DNA from: Seminavis robusta
Taxonomy: Eukaryota > Bacillariophyta > Bacillariophyceae > Naviculales > Naviculaceae
Reading direction: 5' to 3'
NCBI GenBank assembly: GCA_903772945.1
Contig: CAICTM010000833.1
Location: forward strand, 1-46,086
DNA: 46,086 nucleotides
Shown here: piece by piece, positions 1 to 8,771 of the stretch
Numbering within the stretch: position 1 is the first letter of the stretch
Layout: each line of letters begins with the position of its first letter
Program-made: the position numbers and the translations under genes
Notes under the pieces: generated by a model
Told to the model about the DNA's origin: nothing
What the model saw: the letters and a program-made list of their open reading frames with translations, nothing else
The model's database searches: none

Positions 1-2
1 CC

Positions 3-89
3 ATGTCTACATCGTACTGCACCTCGGCCTCCGTTGCAGGTTATGTAGCCCAACTCGTTCGTCACAACTTGCACCCAAGCCAAGACTAG
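3..89 (+). CDS. possible 3' end of a gene cut by the left window edge
   Basis: A frame open from the window edge reads about 28 residues ending in LVRHNLHPSQD and a TAG stop. A splice-acceptor-like TTGCAG lies inside it near base 40, so the true coding part could be shorter. I do not recognise the protein. It is listed only because the gene, if real, would continue to the left of the window. Confidence 0.18.
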   Translation: MSTSYCTSASVAGYVAQLVRHNLHPSQD

Positions 90-1688
90 GTGGAGGTTGT
101 TTACCTCACGGAATTGGCTAGCGGAGTGAGTTTGATGCGATGTTGCGTTCGAAAAACCGATGGTTCATCTAAGAAGCGCATTTTTAGGTAAGGCAAACGA
201 TCCATGCGTGCAGTTACCAAACGCCAACCAGCACGATTCCGATCCGTGACGTAATTTCTTCCAAGAATGCGTGCAGTGATTAGAATCGGGATTGTGTGTT
301 CCACATGGGCATGCAACGAAGGCCCGGCCGGCAAGACTGCCTGCTTCACGATTTGGGATCCACTTTTTGGACCGTCTTTTCGGAAGGCAAACCCTCTCTT
401 TGGTACCATAAACTATATCCGGATTGGTAAGCGGGCGTTCCCCAGCACACAGAATCCAAATCACCACCCAGTGCGCCTAGCTAGTATCTCTCTCAACACA
501 ACAAGATGACACAAAAGAATAAGCTAAAAAATTAAAAGGGGATTCTACGTCTACCTCGTTCTAGCGAGTCCCGGGAGGTTCACCTCGTGATTGCCAACCA
601 CCAGCTGGTTTTGGCTCCTCTCGCATAGCTAGCTAGGAAAATATCCTTTCTATTGGAACAAGTTGATCATTCATGGATCTACGTAACTCCCTTTCTCCTG
701 CTTTCTGCTTCGTGCTTTCCCTTGACAGCACCGGTACTGGTACCATGGTACGGGTATTTATCACGGCGCGCACACTCGCTTCTAACCTCACAGGTACACG
801 TAGCTAGTGGTACCGGTACCGGAAACTGTTGTGCAAACGAATGATATCTCAATTCCGAATCGAATCGAACAGCCAGTAGCTGTCTACCAGGTCCCGGCTA
901 CCGTGTACTGGTACCTTCAACGCGGTAAATCACTACTGGTACCGTAGCTAGTAACAACATAGCTCATACAAACCTGGTTTGTAGGGAAGGATATGAGCTG
1001 TGCTTGCGGCTTGGGAAAGGGACATTGGATGGATACGGTATATCCGAAAGTTCCGATTGCTGGTACAGTGTAGGTGCTCCCGACGAAATGGGCCAGAGTG
1101 AGGAAGGAAATGAGTAGGTCAGGTTTCCTTTGTACGGTCTCCCAATGCATTGCAACGAAGCGCAGTCACTGAAGTTAGTGGTAAGCAGCGCTACTACTGA
1201 GTTATAGGTTGGTTGTGTCGGAATAGCGGCTGTGTGACCCGAATTGTTTTCCGCCTCCTAGGATCCTTGGCGTGAAATGTTTAGCATGAAATGATATCAC
1301 AACAGCATAAATGGATCAACTGGCCATGGAGGAGTTACATGGTATCTGGAACTGGAATTGGAATTTGCTTGTTGCTGTAATGTTTTACGGTATTGCCAAG
1401 GTCAAGTGGAGCAAGGAACTGATGAAGCATGCAGCAACCTTTGCGAGATTAGCGGCGAGATTAGGCCAGTTCCTCCACGATGCAAAAAACCGTGGAGGAA
1501 TTGGTTTGAATGTCAGTCGTGCCGGATCCCACCGGTACATAAAATTGTTTTCTTTCTCTCTCTTTTTGAACACAGTCTCCATTGTCGGCATGTGCCCAAC
1601 GGCCAAGCTAGCAAGTGGATGCCAATCCCTTCTTCAGTTTGATATTATTGCACCCCAGAGTAGTCTTTTATCAGCAGTATAGAGGGTC
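90..1688. other. intergenic region with no supported gene
   Basis: Several overlapping open frames exist on both strands between 101 and 1682, but none shows a recognisable domain and they contradict one another, so no gene is called. Bases 720-1080 are crowded with GGTAC-based palindromes (about ten GGTAC cores). A strong inverted repeat lies at 1466-1504. The last few hundred bases should contain the promoter and leader of the gene starting at 1689. Confidence 0.5.
1466..1504. repeat. inverted repeat able to form a 14-pair hairpin
   Basis: The left arm CCAGTTCCTCCACG (1466-1479) pairs with the right arm CGTGGAGGAATTGG (1491-1504), with one non-Watson-Crick position, across an 11-base A-rich loop. 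It lies about 185 bases before the dioxygenase start codon, so it may fall in the promoter or 5' leader. No function can be read from the sequence. Confidence 0.7.
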
Positions 1689-4600
1689 ATGGACGACAGT
1701 GAAGTTACTCGTCAAGCAATTGGCATTGCGATATCTAGTTGGTCTCAGTTGGATCAACACGTGACAACCTTGTCCAAAAAATCGATATCTGATGTGCAGA
1801 TTCTGCAAGCGTACATCCAACTCTGTCCCTTTGTGGGGTCGGACAGTCCTGCCTATCAATCTGCCCTTTTGGCACTAGGGCGTCTGGCATCAGAGAACAA
1901 GAACAAGGAGGGTCCATGTGTCATCAGCCAGATGCGACCACTGCCCAATGAGAGAACCACTCGAGCAGCCATGCGGATTGCCATTTCGGCGTGGTCACAG
2001 CTTCTTGTACAATGCGAAACTCTGGACGATCGAGCAGTGATGCAAAAATACATTCAACAATGTCCCTATATTGAGGACACCCACAATTCCACAGCCGCTT
2101 TGGCTGTGTTGCATGCCTTGGGCGTGGGAGACGCTGCTAATAATACCACATCATCTACAAACGCTCCACCTCTATTGGGCAAAATGGAATCCGATAGTGA
2201 CGACAGCGATGCCGAAGATCACTCCAAAAAAGCAAAAAGAAAAGGCAAAAATCAACAGAACCAAAAATCCATTCTTCGACCAATCCTGTTGATGGCTCGG
2301 TCCCTCTTTTTGGATCTGCCCATGCTGTTGCTGTTTGCAACCTATCTGGCACTTTTGTGGGTTCATCGAGTCGATCAGCTCTATCTCAAACCTACCATCG
2401 ACGCTGCTGTGTGGACCGATCGCCGGGCTGAAAATGAAATCACCTACTATAACCGAGAATGCGATGGCCGAGACTTGACCACCAACGATGCCGATGACCT
2501 TATCATACCCCACAATGCCACGGCAAAACAAGCCTACGAACATCAATTATTGCATGGATTCTCCATGTTTCAAGGAGTCCTGACCGCTTCCGTCATGCAA
2601 GATCTACGCAACTACGTGATTTCTCGCAATCGCAAATTATCCGCTCCAGAATCCATCTTTGTCATTGAAAACGACAATCGATATTCCTTTGGATTGGGCA
2701 CCGAAGTGTCATGTGTCGCCAGAGCCGTAGAGCAATTAGCGACGCACGATAAACTGAAACCGGCACTCGAAAAGATACTGGGACCCAACCCGGCATTGAT
2801 TGAAATGACTGCCATTACGTCGTCTTTTGGCGCTGTCAATCAGTATTGGCATGATGACGTTGTGGCGCAAGCTTCGGTTATGAAGTATGGACGAACCTTT
2901 GGACCATCCTACAGTATATTTGTACAGTTGCAAAACACCACAAAAGCCATGGGGGCTACCGACACTTGTCCCGGAACACACAAATGTGCCACGGGGGAGA
3001 TCGAAAAAGTTTGCGAACGAGAGGGGTTCCCAGCTGTCGACAGCTCCTCGGGCTACTGGAAAGCGGGGGATGCACTGCTCATGAATATGAACTCGTATCA
3101 TCGGGGAACAGCACACACAGATCCCAATGCTCCCGATCGCGTCATGCTCATTCTGACCTTTGTGCCGCAGCCCCAGTCGAGAGCCGAATCTCGACAAATG
3201 TCGCAGGGGATTACGTTCTCCTTGCGGTGGGATATGTGGGGTCACACGCTCTGGGATCTGGCCAAGGCGAGAACGCGCATGACGCAACCATGGGCCACGC
3301 TGCGAGCTCTGGGGCTATACAAACCCAAGGACGCTGCGTGGGGAGTCGATTATGTCTCGAGTGCCATTATGAGAATGGCCAATGAAGACAATGGATTTCG
3401 AAGAGATGAGCTAGAAACATTTTTGGAACTGGGAGGTTTTCACTGGCTTCCAACCTTTCTGCACGGGCAAGTCAAGGAGAAGGAAAGCTGGCATGAATTC
3501 CTGAAGGATACGCTGGAGCGATGTTTGGAACTTGTCGCGTACATCAATGCCTTTGTAGTTGGACTCTACATCGTGTCCGTCCTGGTAATTTACAGCGTCT
3601 CGCCACAGCAATTTGGGGTCCGTGGAGTGGGTTCGTCGCTGTTTCGCTCTGCCATACTGTATGGGCTTGCCTATTGGATTTGGCATGCCGCCAACAATCA
3701 TGTCGACAACACGGGTTGGGCCAAAGATATTAGGGCAGGAAGACGTTACAAGTCCGCATTCGACATTGAAAAAGCCCTACCGGTACAGCCTAGCCTGAGT
3801 CACTTTCCATCAACACTGCCACACAGAAAGGATGTCTTGATTGAGACGCGGTATGCCTCGAGACAGTTCCACATGTACAACGACTTTGTCAACAATCACC
3901 CTGGGAATCGCTTCTTCCAATCCCTTGTGGAAACTTACGCCTATGCATCCTCTCTCGTCCAATCGAATTTCTTCCAGAGAGGAATAGCAAAGTACATTGT
4001 GAGTGCGGTCAGTGACACACAAGGTCGCTTCCTTCTTCAGAACGGTAATCAATGGCTTTGGCTGTCGGACGACAAGGCAATCAGTTTTGCAATGGCAGAA
4101 CTTGTAGTGGAATTCAACCCGATCTTGAAGGGCATTCGGAAAGAAATTCGATTCAAAGAATCAGACTACAAATACGGTGTCCTGCGAGGTACTGCCATTG
4201 CACGAACGTCGTTGCAGAGGTTGAAGAGCCTGACAACGAGACTTCTTGGCGACACTCCGCTAGGCACCGCAATCTACATTCCTTCTCCAAAGGAAGCAAA
4301 AGAGAGGGCGTCAGTCCGAGCTCCTGCGTTCTCGGCTGTTCGCCAGAAGCAAAGTCTGGCAAAGACCACTCGACCTCTGGTGGATCACCAACGACGAAGC
4401 CGTTTCGTTGATATCAGCGGTGTGCCCACGGAGCCTAGATTCGGAGCTTGGCTCAAGTCGGGCGACATGGTGGAAGGAACAGAGTTCTTGGAAGACAACA
4501 GTGCCCACTGGTACAGGGGCCGAATCCATCACGTGACAGCCGAGGGAGCTTTTTATGTGGCGTACGACGACCAGAGCCACAGCATAATTGGCACTAGTGA

Positions 4601-4838
4601 TCTCATCCGGCCGTACCAGCCCTACTATGTGGGCGAAGAAGTGGAGTTGTTCATGGGGGATGACGACCTCGTCGAGATTGGGACGATAGTCAAGGACAAC
4701 CATGATGACACATTTGACATGTTTTTGGACACGGCAGGAGAAATGAAACTTGGAGTTCCCACTGGTGATATGCGTCGACCTCGATTGGACAAAATCGACA
4801 GTGGAAAAACAGAAACCAGCAACAAGTACGCCCCGTAG
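1689..4838 (+). CDS. membrane-anchored PhyH-like 2-oxoglutarate/Fe(II) dioxygenase with Tudor-like C-terminus
   Basis: A single-exon 1049-residue protein. The central part (about 275-510) looks like phytanoyl-CoA dioxygenase (PhyH): the iron-binding H-x-D is WHDD (H388, D390), the distal histidine is H471 in YHRGTAH, and R484 fits the 2-oxoglutarate-binding arginine. Enzymes of this family hydroxylate a small molecule or lipid; the substrate here cannot be told. The N-terminus holds two copies of an about 55-residue unit (near 8-69 and 92-146), each with an A-I-x-I-A-I-S-x-W-S-Q-L core and a later Y-I-Q-x-C-P. A Ser/Asp/Lys-rich stretch precedes a hydrophobic segment (about 196-225); two more lie near 616-637 and 651-668. 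The C-terminus (about 918-1030) has two tandem Tudor/Agenet-like units. PhyH identity is fairly sure. The Tudor call and topology are inferences. The start is the first ATG of the long frame. Confidence 0.8.
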   Translation: MDDSEVTRQAIGIAISSWSQLDQHVTTLSKKSISDVQILQAYIQLCPFVGSDSPAYQSALLALGRLASENKNKEGPCVISQMRPLPNERTTRAAMRIAISAWSQLLVQCETLDDRAVMQKYIQQCPYIEDTHNSTAALAVLHALGVGDAANNTTSSTNAPPLLGKMESDSDDSDAEDHSKKAKRKGKNQQNQKSILRPILLMARSLFLDLPMLLLFATYLALLWVHRVDQLYLKPTIDAAVWTDRRAENEITYYNRECDGRDLTTNDADDLIIPHNATAKQAYEHQLLHGFSMFQGVLTASVMQDLRNYVISRNRKLSAPESIFVIENDNRYSFGLGTEVSCVARAVEQLATHDKLKPALEKILGPNPALIEMTAITSSFGAVNQYWHDDVVAQASVMKYGRTFGPSYSIFVQLQNTTKAMGATDTCPGTHKCATGEIEKVCEREGFPAVDSSSGYWKAGDALLMNMNSYHRGTAHTDPNAPDRVMLILTFVPQPQSRAESRQMSQGITFSLRWDMWGHTLWDLAKARTRMTQPWATLRALGLYKPKDAAWGVDYVSSAIMRMANEDNGFRRDELETFLELGGFHWLPTFLHGQVKEKESWHEFLKDTLERCLELVAYINAFVVGLYIVSVLVIYSVSPQQFGVRGVGSSLFRSAILYGLAYWIWHAANNHVDNTGWAKDIRAGRRYKSAFDIEKALPVQPSLSHFPSTLPHRKDVLIETRYASRQFHMYNDFVNNHPGNRFFQSLVETYAYASSLVQSNFFQRGIAKYIVSAVSDTQGRFLLQNGNQWLWLSDDKAISFAMAELVVEFNPILKGIRKEIRFKESDYKYGVLRGTAIARTSLQRLKSLTTRLLGDTPLGTAIYIPSPKEAKERASVRAPAFSAVRQKQSLAKTTRPLVDHQRRSRFVDISGVPTEPRFGAWLKSGDMVEGTEFLEDNSAHWYRGRIHHVTAEGAFYVAYDDQSHSIIGTSDLIRPYQPYYVGEEVELFMGDDDLVEIGTIVKDNHDDTFDMFLDTAGEMKLGVPTGDMRRPRLDKIDSGKTETSNKYAP

Positions 4839-5057
4839 GCCGGTCGCACTTGTGTGCTGAACGCCATGACCTGCTAGCAACCAAACAGCAGCCCTGCTAC
4901 AGTATATTGATTCATACCCACACACGATGGTTCCACCCTCCGCCAAAATCTGTTCCAACATCGTTTAGTTTTAGTTCATAAATCAAGTATACTTATCCAA
5001 ATTCTCCCCCTTTCTCTTCCAACTGATATTCAACTGTGGACTTTTGACCAGCTAGCT
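4839..5057. other. short spacer between convergent genes
   Basis: This holds the 3' untranslated regions of the dioxygenase (+) and ATG101 (-). I see no further gene and no clear hairpin. Confidence 0.4.
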
Positions 5058-6006
5058 TTAGTTTCCAAGATTGATCAGAGATGGCATGTTGGCAAAGCGA
5101 GTTGCTGCATTCTCTCGGTCGTCCATTCGTTTGGAACAATGTATTTCGAATTCGTACATACATGGAGGCACATGATCGATTGGACCTCCTGCATTCTCAA
5201 AAACCTTTTGCAATACACTGCGCAGCATTCCTTCCGCTGTGTCCTGTAAACAAATCAAATAATATTGATAGATTGTTGTCATGGAATCAATGTCATGCTT
5301 TCAAGCAATTTTTCAGTCGTCCTCTTCGGGTTTTGCAAAGGAATCTGCACTCACCTGCAATCTCTGGCGCTCAATCACTGCAGCTGAATCATTGCTGATC
5401 GGCCGTGGCGTATTGTTAACGACTACTCTGAGAATCCACTGCTCAAATCTGTGGGAAAATGGAGAGCAACAGCGCGGTGAGACGAGAAGGACCTGTGCTA
5501 CATAATGTGTACATGTATGTATTTTAATAGCTACCTCATGGTAGATTACTCAACAGCAACTTACATGACTCTTTCCTCATGCTTCACCAATCCAAACAAC
5601 TGCCTCGAAGCACTTCGTTCAAAGAAACTCAATGTCAAGCATCCCTGGAAAACAAGAGCCAAAGAAAACAGGGCGGAGCAATCGTATCGTGGAGTCAGTT
5701 TGGTCTGATCAAAAACACCACGGAATAAAAAGTATAATCTCCTTCACGCACATTCAAGAGCTCGGGTCCAATTTGAGAGAGACTTCTTAAGAACGACTCG
5801 ATAGCATCATCCACACGCTTTTCAATCTTCATCTCATTGGCAATCCGAGTGTACGTAAAGTCAAAGCCTTCCAGGTCAATGTCTTGAGGCGTAACGGGTC
5901 CGGGAGACCGAATGAACAGAATGGTGTGAAGGATGCATTGGAGGGCCTCTCGCACCTGACCCGTTGCCAGCTCTAGCTCTGGAAGAATATGCTCCTTACA
6001 ATTCAT
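5058..6006 (-). CDS. ATG101: autophagy-related protein ATG101 (four exons)
   Basis: Exons, in transcription order: 5752-6006, 5565-5644, 5355-5448 and 5058-5243, joined by three GT-AG introns of 107, 116 and 111 bases, with all phases consistent. The product is 204 residues (human ATG101 is 218). Recognition rests on the order of family blocks: an N-terminal ELELATGQVREAL with ILHTILF and RS, then a V-x-P-Q-D-I-D-x-E-x-F-D-F-T-Y block, a central L-T-L-S-F-F-E-R block, an F-E-Q-W-I-L-R-V strand (WTVKV in animals), and a C-terminal CMYEFEI block. ATG101 is the HORMA-domain partner of ATG13 in the ATG1/ULK1 initiation complex in the cytosol. The start M-N-C-K aligns with the family N-terminus; an in-frame ATG at 6042 would add 12 residues. 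Exon 1 ends at a non-consensus but valid GTGCGT donor. Confidence 0.85.
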
Positions 6007-6582
6007 GATGATTGTTCGTACTTGCTTGCCAGCTTCTAACACAACACCAACTTGCTTCTTTTCGGGGGAGGACAGTGATCAGGAGCAAAGAGCTTCTATT
6101 CTGGAATGAAGCATCATCGTCAATCATGCAATCCTTCTTCGAACTCTCTATAAGCCAGTAGAACTGTCTGGTACTACCGTAACGGTACAGTAGCTTCAAA
6201 GACTCAGTCACTCAACTCAATGCAGGAACAAGAGGAGGTCCAATGGTCCAATCCTCAATTGCAATCAAAGTGGTCAATGGGAACGCCGTACCGCTACCGG
6301 TCGGTAGCTCACTCCACTGCAAGTTCTACTGTACCGCTACAGATTCAAATGCGCTTGGTATCTTGTTGAAATTACGTATCATGCATTCCTTAGATTTATT
6401 ATTATGGTAAAACTGTTGCTTTAGTAGCTGCCAGATCGGAACATATCGGATGGAACGCCATCCAAAAGAGTCTGCAGCTTCAAGTTCATACCTGAAGTAT
6501 GTATGTACGTTGTGGAAAGTCTGCCAGGGCATTGGCCCAAGAACCTTTGATTCAGCCCCCATTTTCTCGCTGATGAACATCT
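6007..6582. other. ATG101 promoter side and 3' region of the HMG-box gene
   Basis: No gene is supported. The stretch 6280-6345 contains several overlapping TACCGGT/GTACCGCTACC motifs of the type repeated in other spacers of this window. Confidence 0.35.
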
Positions 6583-7617
6583 CTAAACTGACCCACCCCA
6601 TCCTCCTTGAGGATAGCCTTGATATGGGTCGGATTGATAGTATCCTTCCGCTCCATAGTCTCTGCAATATATTATACAAAAATGTAAGAGTGAGATAGAA
6701 CAGAACTGGGTAGGAATTGGCATTGCAACCGGGTTGTTGACTTACGGATAATATTGGCCCATGCTTCCTTGGGCGGCATACATCTGTCTCGAGTACTGGT
6801 CCATTTGCTCCGGACTCCCTCCCATGGATCCTGCAGGGTATCCACTGTATGCGCCGTAGCCACCATATCCATAATAGCCGTAGGCATCCATGCCATACCC
6901 TCCATATCCTGCATAAGAGCCCATGTCAGGATATGGCTGTTGCCTTGGATCCGGTGGTTGTCCCGCTTCGGGACGGCCACCTCGGGGAGGTCCTTGGTGG
7001 TATGCTTGAGGCTTGAGTGCTTCGCTGCGCATCTTGGCTTCTTGTCGACCATTGTACGACTGCATTTGCTTCTTGTATCGCTCGGTATCCTCGCTCGCCA
7101 TTTCCGAGAACTTGGCCAAACGATCTGGGTCAATGTTCTTCCATCGAGCCCCAATAATCTTCCCCATTTGTTCAAAGGACACCTTGTTGCCCTCCTTTTT
7201 GAGGCTTGTGATTTGATGCGCACTCAAAAAGTCATGTGAAGTGGGATCCTGTTCTACCTTGTAAGGATCCTCTGCGGAAAGAATCTTGAGGATCTTTTCA
7301 CGTTCTTCCTTCTGCGAGTGATTGATGGAGCGGGGAGCGTGTGGGTGAGAAAGGATAAAGCACACCAATTGTTCTGGGCTGTTCTTTCCATTGTGGTACT
7401 TACAAAGAAATAGTTGTAGGCACTAACAGGAACAAGCGAAAGCAACAGGAAAGTGTGAGGAACAAGGACTTCGCTGACTGATCCGTGGAACAGTTCGCTT
7501 GGTTGCTTCCTACCTTAGCGGCCTCTTGGGCTTGTCCTTCGGCTTTTTGCGCGTAGTTCGCTTCCCGGCCGCGGCGGACACGGGGATCTTATCTTTCGTC
7601 TTGTCTGCAAGATCCAT
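6583..7617 (-). CDS. HMG-box chromatin protein with Gly/Tyr-rich tail (four exons, one microexon)
   Basis: Exons, in transcription order: 7514-7617, 7404-7422 (only 19 bases), 6746-7311 and 6583-6661. Every junction has GT-AG and phases match. The 255-residue product starts with a basic region (KRTTRKKPKDKPKRPL). One HMG box follows (about 30-112): PKRPLSAYNYFF spans the first two junctions, followed by K-E-E-R-E-K-I-L, then F-x-Q-M-G-K-I-I-G-A-R-W-K and a KFSEMASEDTERYKKQM helix. The tail (about 130-255) is low-complexity and rich in Gly, Tyr, Pro, Gln and Met. HMG-box proteins bend DNA or bind nucleosomes in the nucleus; the target here is unknown. The microexon encodes the core of the first HMG helix, which argues strongly that it is real. 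Without the last intron the frame would end early at ...GQYYP, and the spliced form adds 25 residues of the same composition. Confidence 0.85.
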
Positions 7618-7618
7618 G

Positions 7619-7643
7619 GTATCGTATCGTATCGTATCGTATT
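7619..7643. repeat. pentanucleotide microsatellite just before the HMG-gene start
   Basis: Almost five copies of GTATC (GATAC on the gene strand) end one base before the HMG-box ATG at 7617, so they form the last part of its 5' leader or its promoter. Confidence 0.8.
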
Positions 7644-8155
7644 GCTGCGCTGTGAGATTGTTGCTGCAAAGAAGAAAGAACATCGTGTTGTTAGAAAGCG
7701 TTGAGTCAAGCTGCGGTATCGCTATAACAACGAACGATTGATCGAGTCGTCCACTATCCATCTCTTCCACAAACTGCTTCCATTGGCGTCCTCATCATCA
7801 TCATCATCAAGAGACAATGCCATGGAGGGACGTGTTCGGCAGTGGGGTATCGAATCCCCATTGTGGTTCCCATCGAACAAACGTGAGCGAAACGTTGCAC
7901 GATGGACCCTTTATCGCTCAAAGCAAAGAGGATCGAAGCAAGTGTTCCCCGCAGACTGCGTCCACATGACATGGCTGTCGACCATCGACCAAAGAGTGGA
8001 AGCGCCGGAACAAACATAAATGCTTCCTCCCATGTATCCGATGGAGTGGCATAATCATCATGCGGGCCTGTTGATATCGGTTAGCTACTTACTCAGGTTG
8101 CTCAAAGGAATGATCCTCTGTTAACTATGTGATGGATGTGAAATTCTTCCTCTTC

Positions 8156-8261
8156 CTAAATACTCTCCTTTTTCTCCCAGTCTTTTAAGGCAGCAAGCCA
8201 GTAATTGAAAGCCTGCCGGACCCTTCGAAAGTCGTTCAAATCCACTTTACCGTCAGGCGAT
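8156..8261 (-). pseudogene. isolated EF-hand-like terminal exon, possibly a gene remnant
   Basis: After a possible acceptor (GAAAG, ending at 8262) the minus strand reads SPDGKVDLNDFRRVRQAFN, then a Trp/Lys-rich helix ending KDWEKKESI and a stop. S-P-D-G-K-V-D-L-N-D fits positions 3-12 of an EF-hand calcium loop, with position 1 expected in an upstream exon. No upstream exon with matching phase is visible before the next gene at 8772. It could be a relic, or the end of a gene whose first exons I cannot find. The acceptor lacks a good pyrimidine tract. Confidence 0.25.
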
Positions 8262-8337
8262 CTTTCAGAATTTCATGGTCACAAATCAAATCGATCGTGG
8301 TTAATCGTAGGGTAAGCCCTATTCTTATCTTAGATAA

Positions 8338-8480
8338 AAATTCTATTCGGATTGATTCGATTCGACTCGGCTGATTCGAGCAAGACTCGAATAGATTCGA
8401 TTCGATTCTTAGTACGGTATCCAGCTCGCAATCGTATTCGTTTTATTCGAATGAGTCGATCGACTCGACTCGACTCCCGA
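8338..8480. repeat. degenerate GATTC/GAATC/GACTC pentamer tract
   Basis: About 140 bases are dominated by variants of GATTCGA, CGAATAGATTCGA and CGACTCGACTC on both strands. Similar short tracts occur near 862, 15490 and 40770-40810. It looks like an imperfect pentamer satellite. Confidence 0.6.
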
Positions 8481-8771
8481 CGTTCTCTGGCAAGGTTTTT
8501 CTTTTCTTGCGGCTTTTGGCTTGTGGCTGCTTCCATCGCACATGTCCATTGTTGCGACTTCGTCCAGATTGTAGCTACAGGTAACAAACAAGACGTTGGA
8601 AGGGAAGAGAATAAGCGGAGGAGGTACTGTATTAATATCTGAAGTACGATACCTTACTGGTGCCACTATCCACGATACCTTCAAGAAGCGAAGATACCTT
8701 TGTTCCAAGAATTGGATTTCCTACCGACGAAGCATTAATTGAATTGAATTGCATCACTAGCTAGAATCACC

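Larger units (their letters stand above)
7644..8771. other. spacer between the divergent HMG-box and glutaminyl cyclase genes
   Basis: Both promoters should lie here. It contains a TCA trinucleotide run at about 7792-7808, the isolated EF-hand-like exon at 8156-8261 and the GATTC-rich tract at 8338-8480. The open frames on either strand around 7740-8020 have no recognisable domain. Confidence 0.4.

Noticed and set aside
101..509. Candidate genes on either strand at the left end
   Set aside because: Three overlapping frames of similar length contradict each other, with no signal peptide, domain or splice support.
2736..3287. 183-residue frame antisense to the dioxygenase
   Set aside because: It lies wholly inside a firmly identified gene and has no recognisable domain.
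7842..7862. Possible tRNA T-arm (TGGGG, TATCGAAT loop, CCCCA)
   Set aside because: The loop has eight bases and no D-arm, anticodon arm or acceptor stem can be drawn around it. No convincing tRNA was found anywhere in the window.
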